DNA of 14,660 nt from RGIG3994 sp964461635 (GTDB taxonomy: Bacteria; Bacillota; Clostridia; Oscillospirales; CAG-272): contig CAYWVC010000033.1 of assembly GCA_964461635.1 (NCBI GenBank), positions 1 to 14,660 on the forward strand, given 5' to 3'. A model generated the notes under the pieces. It saw only the letters and a list, made by a program, of their open reading frames with translations. It searched no databases and was not told where the DNA came from. The translations under genes and the position numbers were made by a program. Positions 1-7,415 of this stretch are shown here, in pieces. Within the stretch, counting starts at the first letter, position 1, and each line of letters starts with the position of its first letter.

Positions 1-300
1 CATGGAAGCGCGTGCGCCGCTGCGGACGGAAACAAGAAGAGGATTCTCCTTATCGCCGAACTTCTTGCCGGTGATCTCCTCCATCTTCTCGATGTGAGTC
101 ATGATCTGAGCCATGATCTCATCATTGATCATTTTGCCGTCCTCGTAGTACTGAGTGCAGGCCTCGGTCGTGATGGTGAAGCCCTGCGGAACGGGAAGAC
201 CGATGTTGGTCATTTCAGCAAGGTTTGCACCCTTACCGCCGAGAAGCTCGCGCATATTGGCGTTGCCCTCGGTAAAGAGGTAAACATACTTTTTGCTCAT
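1..300 (-). CDS. ppdK: Pyruvate, phosphate dikinase, N-terminal part (3' end outside window)
   Basis: Reading the minus strand from the ATG at 300-298 gives 100 uninterrupted codons that leave the window at base 1. The protein begins MSKKYVYLFTEGNANM and continues with LLGGKGANLAEM, GLPVPQGFTITTEAC and LLVSVRSGARASM. This is the start of the ATP-grasp (PEP/pyruvate-binding) domain of pyruvate phosphate dikinase. The enzyme interconverts pyruvate, ATP and phosphate with PEP, AMP and pyrophosphate, and acts in pyrophosphate-linked glycolysis of anaerobes. A ribosome site (AGGAG, plus-strand ctcct at 310-314) lies 9 bases before the start. It is divergent from pth and has its own promoter. The family protein is about 870-900 residues, so roughly 90% is missing here through the window edge, not through damage. 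Confidence 0.95.
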   Translation of the reverse strand, partial: MSKKYVYLFTEGNANMRELLGGKGANLAEMTNIGLPVPQGFTITTEACTQYYEDGKMINDEIMAQIMTHIEKMEEITGKKFGDKENPLLVSVRSGARASM

Positions 301-349
301 GCTTTCTTTCTCCTAATCATAGATTTTGATGTTTTTGCATACGATAAGT

Positions 350-379
350 ATTATATCATAACACTCGGACATTTTTCAA
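350..379 (-). promoter_or_regulatory. Sigma-A promoter of ppdK
   Basis: On the minus strand a -35 box TTGAAA (379-374) and a -10 box TATAAT (355-350) are separated by 18 bases. Transcription would start near 343, giving a leader of about 40 bases that ends in the AGGAG site of ppdK. Confidence 0.75.
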
Positions 380-404
380 GGGGTTAGAGACATTTTTTTA
401 ACTG

Positions 405-414
405 TTTGCGCAAA
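405..414. promoter_or_regulatory. Palindrome midway between divergent ppdK and pth promoters
   Basis: TTTGCGCAAA is a perfect 10-base palindrome. Its centre is about 31 bases from the -35 boxes on both sides (379 and 441). It could be a regulator site serving both promoters, but a palindrome this short may be chance. Confidence 0.25.
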
Positions 415-440
415 TAAATTGCCACGCGGGGGGAAAAAGA

Positions 441-469
441 TTGACAGAAGGCCGAAATTGAGATATAAT
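441..469 (+). promoter_or_regulatory. Sigma-A promoter of pth-mfd
   Basis: TTGACA (441-446) and TATAAT (464-469) with a 17-base spacer match the consensus at all 12 positions. Expected start near 476 gives a leader of about 57 bases. The leader holds three copies of CGGAG (486, 497, 514) and one CTCCG (504-508) just before the ribosome site GGAAGG (523-528). Confidence 0.9.
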
Positions 470-532
470 TAACGCAAAGTATAAACGGAGAAAGAGCGGA
501 GCCCTCCGTATTGCGGAGCCCCGGAAGGTGAA

Positions 533-1168
533 ATGAGTATATTTGATCTGTTCAAGAAGATAGAGACCGAAACGTCGCCGGCGATGCCGGTGTCTTTTCT
601 CGTTGTCGGGCTTGGCAACCCGGGTAAGGAGTATACCTATACCCGACACAACACCGGATTCCTTGCTGTGGATCATATTGCGGGCTCGGTCGGCGTTTCG
701 GTGAACCGCGCAAAATTCAGCGCACTGGTCGCCGACGCGGTGCTCGGCGGCGCGCGTGTGCTGATTATGAAGCCGCAGACGTATATGAACGAATCGGGGA
801 TCGCGGTCAAGCAAGCCGCGGATTTTTACAAGATCCCCGCCGAGCGTATAATAGTGATATCGGATGACGTTTCCTTGCCGGTCGGCAGGATGAGGGTGCG
901 CCGTTCGGGCTCGGACGGCGGACAGAGGGGATTGCGGAGCATTATCGCCCACCTCGGCACCGACGGATTTCCGCGCGTCAGGATAGGAGTGGGCGAGAAG
1001 CCGCATCCTGATTTTTCGCTTGCCGATTGGGTGCTCTCCGAATTCTCGGAGAAAGAGAAAAAAATACTGCTTGACGAGTTTGATCTGGCGCGCTCGGGTA
1101 TTGAGCGCTTGATCGCGGGCGATGCCGACGGCGCTATGATGATCTGCAACGGCAAGGGTGAGCACTGA
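533..1168 (+). CDS. pth: Peptidyl-tRNA hydrolase
   Basis: Pth releases tRNA from peptidyl-tRNAs that drop off ribosomes and acts in the cytoplasm. Family motifs are clear: GLGNPGKEY with Asn29 (Asn10 of the E. coli enzyme), RHNTGF with the catalytic His39 (His20), TYMNESG with Asn86 (Asn68), and SDDVSLP with Asp111 (Asp93). The protein is 211 residues, slightly long for the family, because about 20 residues (MSIFDLFKKIETE...) precede the core; such extensions occur in Clostridia. The ATG at 533 is chosen because GGAAGGTG lies directly upstream. One oddity is that the usual GGHNGL segment reads GGQRGL here (Gln131, Arg132), so the conserved His and Asn of the tRNA/peptide site are both replaced. 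It is the first gene of an operon with mfd, 17 bases downstream, a common pairing in Firmicutes. Confidence 0.95.
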   Translation: MSIFDLFKKIETETSPAMPVSFLVVGLGNPGKEYTYTRHNTGFLAVDHIAGSVGVSVNRAKFSALVADAVLGGARVLIMKPQTYMNESGIAVKQAADFYKIPAERIIVISDDVSLPVGRMRVRRSGSDGGQRGLRSIIAHLGTDGFPRVRIGVGEKPHPDFSLADWVLSEFSEKEKKILLDEFDLARSGIERLIAGDADGAMMICNGKGEH

Positions 1169-1185
1169 GATTTTTGGGGTGAAGT

Positions 1186-4100
1186 ATGTCACTGTTGACT
1201 GAAGCGATTAAAAGCGAAAGCGAATACGGTCATTTTTTTGAGGCGTTGAGCCGACGTCTCGGCACGGGCAAGGGCTCGCCGTTGCTGGTAACGGGGCTGT
1301 GCGACGGAGCCGCAGATGCCTTTCTTGCCTCTGCAATCGGGGACCTGAAGCGCGACGGCAGACGCGCTGTTGTGATCTGTCCGGACGAAAAGATCTGCAA
1401 GCACTACCTTGAGCTTTTGAGCTCCGAATCGTTCAGAGCCGCAGTGTATCTGACGCGCGATCTGACGTTTTACGATATATCCGCCTCTCATGAGTACGAG
1501 CATGAGAGGCTTATGGTGTTATACGGCTTGCAGATCGGCGAGCTTGATGCGGTCGTAACGACTCCGGACGCACTGCTTGGGTATACGGTCCCCCCGAAAC
1601 GGCTTGAGGCTGCCACGCTGTCCGTTGATTCCGCCGATACGCTTGATCCGGATGAGCTTGAGAAAAGGCTGCTTGAGGTCGGATATCGGCGGGTGGAGCT
1701 TGTCGACGGACCGGGGCAGTTTGCACGGCGCGGAGGCATCGTGGATGTATATCCGCCGTTTATGGATTGCGTACCGCCGATCGCGGACGGCGCATCTGCG
1801 GCTATGCCTATCAGGATAGAGCTGTTCGGCGATGAGATCGACCGAATGGGTGTGTTCGATCCCAAAACTCAGCGTGTGGTTTCGAATATTCGCTCGGTAA
1901 AGCTTCCGCCGGCAAGGGAGGTGCTTTGCACTCAACGCGAGCTCCTTGAAATACGCGAGCTTGTTTCACGTCTTGCTTCCTCGTCCAAAAACGAGCGTGG
2001 GGCGGAGGAGCTGCGCAAGGAGGAGGCGGCGCTTGCCGAGGCGATCAATACCGGTAACGGTATATCGTTCGGCGACAAGTATATATCAAAGGTCTATCCC
2101 GAGAAGGCGACGTTGCTCAGCTATATCCCCGCCGACTCGGCAGTGTTCGTTAAGAGCCCGACGGAGGTCAGGGACAGCCTGAAGGCGGCGGTATGGCACT
2201 CAAATGAAAGGATAACCGAGCTCTTGGAGAGCGGAACTCTTCCGTCACGGTATGCGGAGTTTGCGAAGCCTCCTGCGGCGCTCGATTCATTTTTGGACTC
2301 TTCGGCTACCGTGTATATAGATGCCCTCGCGCGCGGACTGTCCGCCGTAAAGCTTGGCGGGATGTTTACCTTCAGATCCCGTCACGTTGCCGCTTATTCG
2401 GGAAACGTCGAAATGCTTGTCGAGGATCTGAGGTCGTACGTTAAGGGCGATTGGCGTGTCGCGATCGCGGCGGGAAACGAGACCGAGGCGCTGAACCTTG
2501 TCGGATATCTGTGCGATAACGGCTTTGACGCGTCGTTTGAAAAGAGCGGCGTTGATCTCACCGTTATAAAAGCGGGTAAACCGATCGTTGCATTGAATAC
2601 CGCAATATCGGGGTATGAGTTGACCGTGCCGAGGCTCGCGGTGCTTACGACGGCTTCGGATGAGCGTTGCTCGGGTGCCGCCAGACTGCGCCGTCGATCG
2701 CGGAAGAAAAAAAGCGGCGAGGCGATCCTTTCCTACAACGAGCTTACGGTCGGCGATTACGTCGTGCACGAGAGCTACGGCATCGGACAGTACGAGGGGA
2801 TCGAAAATCTGACGATAGACGGCGTCAGCCGTGACTATATACACATAAAATACGCCGGTACCGATAAGCTCTTCCTGCCGGTCGATAAGCTTGATATGAT
2901 ATCAAAGTACATCGGCGCGCATTCGGACGACGGGCTTGTCAAGCTCTCGCGCTTCGGCGGTGCCGAATGGGGCAAGGCAAAGGCACGTGCAAAGGCGGCG
3001 GTCAAGGAGATCGCAAAGGACTTAATAAAGCTTTACGCCGCACGAATGAGGCTGCCGGGACACGCTTTCCCCGCCGACGACGATTTTCAGCGCGACTTTG
3101 AATCGGCATTTGAGTATGAGGAGACCGATTCGCAGCTTGCAGTGGCTGAGGAAATAAAGTCGGATATGGAGCGCCCGATCCCGATGGATCGGCTCCTCTG
3201 CGGGGACGTCGGATTCGGCAAGACCGAGATCGCCTTCCGCGCGGCGTATAAGGCGATCCTCGGCGGTAAGCAGGTGGCAATACTTGTCCCGACCACGATA
3301 CTTGCGCTTCAGCACTATCAAACGGCGCAAAGCCGTATGCGCAGTTTCCCCGTGAATATTGATATGCTGTCGCGTTTCCGCACCGCAAAGCAGCAGGCGG
3401 CAACGGTACGCGCGGTTAAGCGCGGAGACGTGGATCTGCTGATCGGCACGCACCGTATGCTGTCGAAGGATATCTCATTCCGCGATCTCGGCTTGCTGAT
3501 AATTGACGAGGAGCAGAGGTTCGGTGTGGCTCAGAAGGAAAAGATCAAGCAGCTGACCGGCAATATAGACGTTCTCACGTTGACGGCAACGCCCATACCC
3601 CGAACGCTGAATATGGCTATGAGCGGTATCCGTGACATTTCGGTGCTTGACGAGGCTCCGGGGGACCGCTTGCCGGTACAGACGTACGTGCTTGAGGATG
3701 ACGAGCTGATCATATATGAGGCAATAAGGCACGAGCTCAGACGCGGCGGGCAAGTCTTTTATCTTCACAACGTTGTGGAGAGTATAGACACGGTTGCATC
3801 ACGCCTTGCTGCCGCTTTCCCGGATGCACGGGTTTTGACGGCTCACGGCAAGATGGAGAAGGACAGACTTGAGGACATCTGGCGCGCAATGCTTGCGGGC
3901 GAGATAGACATACTTGTGTGTACGAGCATTATCGAGACCGGTATAGACGTTCCCAACGCCAATACGCTGATAGTGGATAATGCGCACCGCCTCGGACTCT
4001 CTCAGCTTCACCAGCTCAGGGGACGTGTCGGACGCTCACCGCGACGGGCGTATGCTTATTTCACCTTTCCGAAGGGGCGGGCACTGTCCGAGATATCGGA

Positions 4101-4749
4101 AAAGCGGCTTGAGGCAATTCGCGAATACGCCGAATTCGGTGCGGGCTTCCGTATAGCGGTACGTGACCTTGAGCTTCGCGGCGCGGGTAACCTTCTCGGA
4201 GCCGAACAGCACGGTCATCTTGACGCTATCGGATACGAGCTTTACATCAAGCTTTTGCACGAGGCGGTGCTGGAAGAGCAGGGAAAAGCACTTCCGCCCC
4301 GGCGCGAGTGCACGGTTACTCTTGATATCAACGCCTTTATCCCCGAAAAGTACGTTAAGTATCAACCGCAGAGAATGGCGCTGTATAAGCGTATCGCAAC
4401 GGTTGAGAGCGAAGGGGACGCGGACGATATCCTTGACGAGCTGACCGACCGCTTCGGCGACCCGCCGGAGGAGGTCGTCAACCTTTTGCAAATCGCGCTG
4501 ATCCGCGCCTATGCCGTTAAGTGCGGATTTTCAAAGGTGACGCAAAGATCGGGGGATCTTAACGTTTACCCCGACAAATTGCGAGCCGATATTTGGCAGG
4601 ATCTCTCGGAAGAATTCGCCATCAAGCCCCGCGCCGTGATAGCCGATGAGCCGTACGTTTCGTTCAGAATGCCCGGCGGAGAGGCGCGTTTGACGGTAAT
4701 TAAAAATCTGTTCGTCAAATACGCGGAAATTTCAAATGAAAACGGGTAG
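1186..4749 (+). CDS. mfd: Transcription-repair coupling factor Mfd
   Basis: Mfd is a DNA translocase that removes stalled RNA polymerase from lesions and recruits UvrA. The 1187 residues match the family length and order. An N-terminal UvrB-like part carries QFARRGGIVDVYPP (about residue 178). A CarD-like polymerase-interaction domain follows at about 515-575, with GDYVVHESYGIGQYEG and FLPVDKLDMISKYIG. The helicase core has Walker A GDVGFGKTE (about 672), DEEQ (774-777), LTATPIPRTLNM, and ETGIDVPNAN...HQLRGRVGR (to about 950). The C-terminal TRCF domain follows. All catalytic motifs look intact. The start at 1186 is preceded by GGGGTGAAG. It is cotranscribed with pth, and its stop codon (4747-4749) forms the start of the -35 box of the next gene's promoter. 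No terminator is visible between the two genes. Confidence 0.98.
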   Translation: MSLLTEAIKSESEYGHFFEALSRRLGTGKGSPLLVTGLCDGAADAFLASAIGDLKRDGRRAVVICPDEKICKHYLELLSSESFRAAVYLTRDLTFYDISASHEYEHERLMVLYGLQIGELDAVVTTPDALLGYTVPPKRLEAATLSVDSADTLDPDELEKRLLEVGYRRVELVDGPGQFARRGGIVDVYPPFMDCVPPIADGASAAMPIRIELFGDEIDRMGVFDPKTQRVVSNIRSVKLPPAREVLCTQRELLEIRELVSRLASSSKNERGAEELRKEEAALAEAINTGNGISFGDKYISKVYPEKATLLSYIPADSAVFVKSPTEVRDSLKAAVWHSNERITELLESGTLPSRYAEFAKPPAALDSFLDSSATVYIDALARGLSAVKLGGMFTFRSRHVAAYSGNVEMLVEDLRSYVKGDWRVAIAAGNETEALNLVGYLCDNGFDASFEKSGVDLTVIKAGKPIVALNTAISGYELTVPRLAVLTTASDERCSGAARLRRRSRKKKSGEAILSYNELTVGDYVVHESYGIGQYEGIENLTIDGVSRDYIHIKYAGTDKLFLPVDKLDMISKYIGAHSDDGLVKLSRFGGAEWGKAKARAKAAVKEIAKDLIKLYAARMRLPGHAFPADDDFQRDFESAFEYEETDSQLAVAEEIKSDMERPIPMDRLLCGDVGFGKTEIAFRAAYKAILGGKQVAILVPTTILALQHYQTAQSRMRSFPVNIDMLSRFRTAKQQAATVRAVKRGDVDLLIGTHRMLSKDISFRDLGLLIIDEEQRFGVAQKEKIKQLTGNIDVLTLTATPIPRTLNMAMSGIRDISVLDEAPGDRLPVQTYVLEDDELIIYEAIRHELRRGGQVFYLHNVVESIDTVASRLAAAFPDARVLTAHGKMEKDRLEDIWRAMLAGEIDILVCTSIIETGIDVPNANTLIVDNAHRLGLSQLHQLRGRVGRSPRRAYAYFTFPKGRALSEISEKRLEAIREYAEFGAGFRIAVRDLELRGAGNLLGAEQHGHLDAIGYELYIKLLHEAVLEEQGKALPPRRECTVTLDINAFIPEKYVKYQPQRMALYKRIATVESEGDADDILDELTDRFGDPPEEVVNLLQIALIRAYAVKCGFSKVTQRSGDLNVYPDKLRADIWQDLSEEFAIKPRAVIADEPYVSFRMPGGEARLTVIKNLFVKYAEISNENG

Positions 4750-4775
4750 ACAAACCGACGGATTTATTGTATAAT
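4747..4775 (+). promoter_or_regulatory. Promoter of the PrsA-like gene, overlapping the mfd stop codon
   Basis: TAGACA (4747-4752, one mismatch to TTGACA) and TATAAT (4770-4775) with a 17-base spacer. The TAG of the -35 box is the mfd stop codon. A possible TTG start at 4767 overlaps the -10 box, so it cannot be the start for RNA made from this promoter. Confidence 0.75.
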
Positions 4776-4805
4776 AAACAAAAAACACAAGGATTAAGGG
4801 TCTGT

Positions 4806-6251
4806 ATGAAAAAGATATTTACTCGGGCGACCGTCGCCCTGCTTCTGATCGCCTTGATATTGGCGTTCACGACCTCCTGCTCGACAAACCGTCAGGCGGT
4901 GATGAAATCCGAATCGGGTAGCGGTAATATGATCTCGCTCGCAATGTATTCTCTGATGACATCGTTGACGAAGGGCTCTTTGGCGTATTATGTCAGAAGC
5001 AATTACGGCGATTATAACAGCGTAAAGTTCTGGGAAGCCGTTATTGACGGTGAAACGCAGATGACCTATGAGGAGTACTATACCTACGTCGTTCAGAATA
5101 AGGCAAAGTATAACCTTGCCGCATTGGAGCTCTTTGATGAGCTCGGGCTCTCGCTCACGAAGAGCGAGCTTGCCGAGATCGACGAGGAAATGGCGGACTT
5201 CGTGAAGGAGGACGGCGACGGCTCGAAAAACGTGCTCAACGAGCTCCTTTCGAATTACGGCTTCAATTACGATACTCTGCGCGAGTATAAGATAATGAAT
5301 GCAAAGATCAATAAGGTCTGCGATACACTGTACGGCGGCGGGGATAAGATTGCCGATAACGTCAAGCAGGAGTATTTTGAGAACCATTATATCGCGTTTA
5401 AGCAGATAATGTTGCCGACCTATCGCTACGTATACGTTACCGATTCCAACGGGGACGATATCTATTATCGGGTCGACAGCGACGGAAATGCCGTTTACTA
5501 CGAGGCCGCTAACGGTGAAAAATATCCCCGCATTGCGTACGATACGAAGAACGGCATCCGACTTGAGGTGAACGGCTCGTATAATAAGGACTCAAACGGA
5601 GACGAGATATACTATCGCGTCAACGGTAACGGCGAGATCGAATACGTTACCGATGCCAACGGTAAGGAGCTTCCGAGAGTCGCCTACGATACCGTTTCGG
5701 GCAAACGGTCGCACGTATATCTGTCGGGTGGCACCGAAAAGACCGAGAAGATCTCAGATACCGAGCTTAACGAGCTCAAGGATACCGTGGAGCTGATACG
5801 CGGGCTTGTCAAGGTCGGGGACTACGACGGCTTTGACGATCTCATAGGTCTGTACGACAGGAGCTATGCGGCCGAGCAGGAAGGGTCGGCTACCACGATG
5901 ACGTATCTTGATAAGGATCTCGTGTATGCTAACTTTTCTACCGGAGGCGTCTTTATTGATGAATATATCGAGCTTGTTACGGTACTTGCCCCGGGCGAGT
6001 TCACCGTATATAAGTCGGATTACGGATATCACATCATTATGCGTTACGAGCTTGAAAGCGGCGCGTTCTCGGACAGTGGATATTCCGTGCAGTTTACCGA
6101 TGATAACGGAAATTACGACTTCAATACGAATCTTTGCAGCGAGCTGTTTATGAAGCGGCTTGATCCCTATGTCGAAAAGATCACGGTGGACGCGGAGCTC
6201 GCCGACAAGGTCAAAATATCCTCGATCCAGCCGAACTATAATTTCTATTGA
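4806..6251 (+). CDS. PrsA/SurA-like peptidyl-prolyl isomerase lipoprotein
   Basis: The 481-residue protein begins MKKIFTRATVALLLIAL, a lipoprotein signal with probable lipidated Cys25 (TTSC; Thr at -3 is not the commonest residue). It would therefore be anchored outside the membrane. Residues about 80-200 look like the helical SurA/PrsA N-terminal chaperone domain (NVLNELLSNYGFNYDTLREY; VKQEYFENHYIAFKQIMLP). Near residues 395-410, APGEFTVYKSDYGYHIIM matches the end of a parvulin domain. Between these parts lies an insert of about 100 residues containing two copies of a 49-residue unit that starts DSNGDxIYYRV (residues 213 and 262). The ATG at 4806 is chosen over upstream TTG 4767 because it starts the signal peptide, follows AAGGG and lies downstream of the promoter. 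Expected role: folding of secreted proteins. Isomerase activity is uncertain because the insert interrupts the domain. Confidence 0.8.
   Translation: MKKIFTRATVALLLIALILAFTTSCSTNRQAVMKSESGSGNMISLAMYSLMTSLTKGSLAYYVRSNYGDYNSVKFWEAVIDGETQMTYEEYYTYVVQNKAKYNLAALELFDELGLSLTKSELAEIDEEMADFVKEDGDGSKNVLNELLSNYGFNYDTLREYKIMNAKINKVCDTLYGGGDKIADNVKQEYFENHYIAFKQIMLPTYRYVYVTDSNGDDIYYRVDSDGNAVYYEAANGEKYPRIAYDTKNGIRLEVNGSYNKDSNGDEIYYRVNGNGEIEYVTDANGKELPRVAYDTVSGKRSHVYLSGGTEKTEKISDTELNELKDTVELIRGLVKVGDYDGFDDLIGLYDRSYAAEQEGSATTMTYLDKDLVYANFSTGGVFIDEYIELVTVLAPGEFTVYKSDYGYHIIMRYELESGAFSDSGYSVQFTDDNGNYDFNTNLCSELFMKRLDPYVEKITVDAELADKVKISSIQPNYNFY
5442..5708 (+). repeat. Two-copy 147-base tandem repeat inside the PrsA-like gene
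   Basis: Two units of 49 codons start at 5442 and 5589. The first 40 residues of each align without gaps and I count 23 identities, including DSNGD-IYYRV, ANG, PR and AYDT. The DNA has diverged, so the duplication is old. Motifs such as IYYRV and IEYVTDANG suggest short beta-strand and turn units. Confidence 0.8.
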
Positions 6252-6271
6252 AAACAATTTTATTGGGAAGA

Positions 6272-6298
6272 GTGAGCCCCGCTTATCGCGGGGCTCAC
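6272..6298 (+). terminator. GC-rich hairpin after the PrsA-like gene
   Basis: GTGAGCCCCGC (6272-6282) pairs fully with GCGGGGCTCAC (6288-6298) around a TTATC loop. No good T-run follows, so it may pause polymerase or protect the mRNA end, while the next hairpin does the terminating. Confidence 0.6.
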
Positions 6299-6313
6299 CC
6301 TTAAATATTGCGC

Positions 6314-6348
6314 AAAAAAGCACCTGTGTTTTACACAGGTGCTTTTTT
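6314..6348. terminator. Bidirectional intrinsic terminator between convergent units
   Basis: A6 followed by GCACCTGTGT (6320-6329), loop TTT, ACACAGGTGC (6333-6342) and T6 (6343-6348). The structure works on both strands: for the PrsA-like gene on plus and for the tRNA on minus. On the minus strand the last A of the tRNA's encoded CCA is also the first A of the terminator's A-tract. Confidence 0.93.
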
Positions 6349-6424
6349 GGTGGGCCATCAGGGACTCGAACCCCGGACCGACCGGTTATGAGCCGGTAGC
6401 TCTAACCAACTGAGCTAATGGCCC
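6348..6424 (-). tRNA. tRNA with CAU anticodon (tRNA-Ile2 or elongator tRNA-Met)
   Basis: The minus strand gives a complete 74-base cloverleaf plus encoded CCA (77 bases). The acceptor stem is GGGCCAT/ATGGCCC, the D-arm GCTC...GAGC, the anticodon arm ACCGG-CTCATAA-CCGGT, and the T-arm CGGGG-TTCGAGT-CCCTG, with discriminator A. It is not the initiator, since position 1 pairs with 72 and the anticodon stem lacks three GC pairs next to the loop. CAU is used by elongator Met and by Ile2, whose C34 is changed to lysidine by TilS. The acceptor pairs C4-G69 and C5-G68 are those known to favour TilS recognition in E. coli, so Ile2 is slightly favoured. It is a single-gene unit with its own promoter and terminator. 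Confidence 0.9.
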
Positions 6425-6446
6425 GTTTTTTTCAAACGGCTTTACT

Positions 6447-6475
6447 ATTATAGCCGCATCCCGATGAATTGTCAA
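6447..6475 (-). promoter_or_regulatory. Consensus promoter of the tRNA gene
   Basis: On the minus strand TTGACA (6475-6470) and TATAAT (6452-6447) with a 17-base spacer, a perfect match as expected for a stable-RNA gene. Transcription would start near 6440, about 16 bases before the mature tRNA end. I see nothing further of note in the roughly 100 bases between this promoter and the one at 6575. Confidence 0.9.
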
Positions 6476-6574
6476 GGGGTTTTAACGAAAATCTGCCGAT
6501 TTTTTTGCAAGCGGCGGTGAATGACGTTGTATTTTATTGTCTGTTGAACTTTTTTCAGCGTCGACACGATGCAC

Positions 6575-6603
6575 TTGTTTTTTTGCGGCAAGGTATTTAT
6601 ACT
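6575..6603 (+). promoter_or_regulatory. Possible promoter of the LRR lipoprotein gene
   Basis: TTGTTT (6575-6580) and TATACT (6598-6603) with a 17-base spacer. The -10 is good (5/6) but the -35 is weak (3/6). It is the best candidate upstream of 6642. Confidence 0.45.
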
Positions 6604-6641
6604 GATGGCATACCGAAATTTGAAAGGAAGTATATGCCGCT

Positions 6642-7316
6642 ATGAAAAAGTTTTTGACCTGCTTAACGGTTCTTTTGATCGTTGCCTCCGTTCTTTCGTC
6701 TTGCTTGAGCTTGCCGGATGAGAGTGTAGGCACCGGAGATTCCCCCTCCGATGCCGGGGACGTTATCTATTCCGATCTTGTCGGGCTTTTGCAGACCGAG
6801 ATAGAGCGATTGCGCGCCGAGCAAACTGCCGACAAAACGGAGTACGCGGCGCGTATAGCCGCGCTTGAAAGCGAGCTTGCCGACCTGAGGAGCACGGCAA
6901 CCGATCAGCCGACCGATTCGGAATCGGATTCCGATACTCAGACAGTGCCGGAGAAGGAGCAATTTACTTATACGCTTGCCGAGGGTAAGGCAACGGTTAC
7001 GGGGTATATCGGCATTCTTACGGAGGTGACCGTTCCCGACATGCTCGGCGGCTGTCCGGTCGTCGCGATCGCTGACGATGCATTTCGCTCGCAGACTATG
7101 CTGACGTCGGTCGAGCTGCCGTCGGGCGTTGAAAGTATAGGGTGGTTTGCCTTCTTTGGCTGTACCTCGCTCAAGAGCGTATACGTGCCGGGATCGGTGA
7201 CCTCAATAGGATACGATGCTTTTTCAAACTGCCCCAAGCTCGTGATACGCTGCCCGAGCGGATCGTTCGCCGAAAAATACGCCGGGAGCTACGGAATATC
7301 CTGCCTTCAGCGTTGA
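6642..7316 (+). CDS. LRR_5 (BspA-type) lipoprotein with coiled coil
   Basis: The 224-residue protein starts with a lipoprotein signal, MKKFLTCLTVLLIVASVLSSC, with lipobox LSSC and lipidated Cys21. A charged heptad-like segment follows at about 46-85 (LLQTEIERLRAEQ ... ARIAALESELADLRS), probably a coiled coil. A Ser/Thr/Asp/Pro-rich linker leads to about 90 residues of BspA-type leucine-rich repeats with the signature SVELPSGVESIGWFAFFGCTSLKSVYVPGSVTSIG. The end, CPSGSFAEKYAGSYGI, is the usual cap of such proteins. It is probably displayed on the cell surface, where LRR_5 proteins are thought to mediate binding; the ligand is unknown. The start at 6642 follows AAAGGAAG (6623-6630). The nearby ATG at 6634 opens only a three-codon frame. 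No terminator is visible after the gene. Confidence 0.85.
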   Translation: MKKFLTCLTVLLIVASVLSSCLSLPDESVGTGDSPSDAGDVIYSDLVGLLQTEIERLRAEQTADKTEYAARIAALESELADLRSTATDQPTDSESDSDTQTVPEKEQFTYTLAEGKATVTGYIGILTEVTVPDMLGGCPVVAIADDAFRSQTMLTSVELPSGVESIGWFAFFGCTSLKSVYVPGSVTSIGYDAFSNCPKLVIRCPSGSFAEKYAGSYGISCLQR

Positions 7317-7352
7317 TTCACAGGAAAGAACGTTTCTGTTTCAGGACGGCTC

Positions 7353-7381
7353 TTGACCTTTTTGCGGTTTTGTTATATAAT
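7353..7381 (+). promoter_or_regulatory. Promoter of the 7416 gene
   Basis: TTGACC (7353-7358) and TATAAT (7376-7381) with a 17-base spacer, 11/12 matches to consensus. Expected start near 7388, just before the AAGGAG site at 7400-7405. Confidence 0.85.
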
Positions 7382-7415
7382 GAATGAAACTTTGTGTGCA
7401 AGGAGATGAGCCGAT

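Noticed and set aside
94..387. Plus-strand open frame of 97 codons at the left edge
   Set aside because: It is the reverse side of ppdK, whose minus-strand protein is clearly recognisable, and it runs through the ppdK promoter.
2287..2844. Long minus-strand open frames inside mfd (also 3002-3453 and 4036-4491)
   Set aside because: They lie opposite the intact Mfd coding sequence, have no recognisable motifs and no ribosome sites, and are rich in Arg/His as expected for reverse frames of this gene.
4767..4805. In-frame TTG start 13 codons before the PrsA-like signal peptide
   Set aside because: It overlaps the -10 box of the gene's promoter and would add residues in front of a normal lipoprotein signal.
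6488..6506. AAAATC/GATTTT hairpin followed by T residues
   Set aside because: Stem is A/T-rich and weak, and no plus-strand gene ends upstream of it; it lies behind the tRNA promoter on minus.
6634..6645. Three-codon ORF (ATG to TGA) overlapping the start of the LRR lipoprotein
   Set aside because: Only 3 bases separate it from the ribosome site, too close for initiation. The site fits the ATG at 6642.
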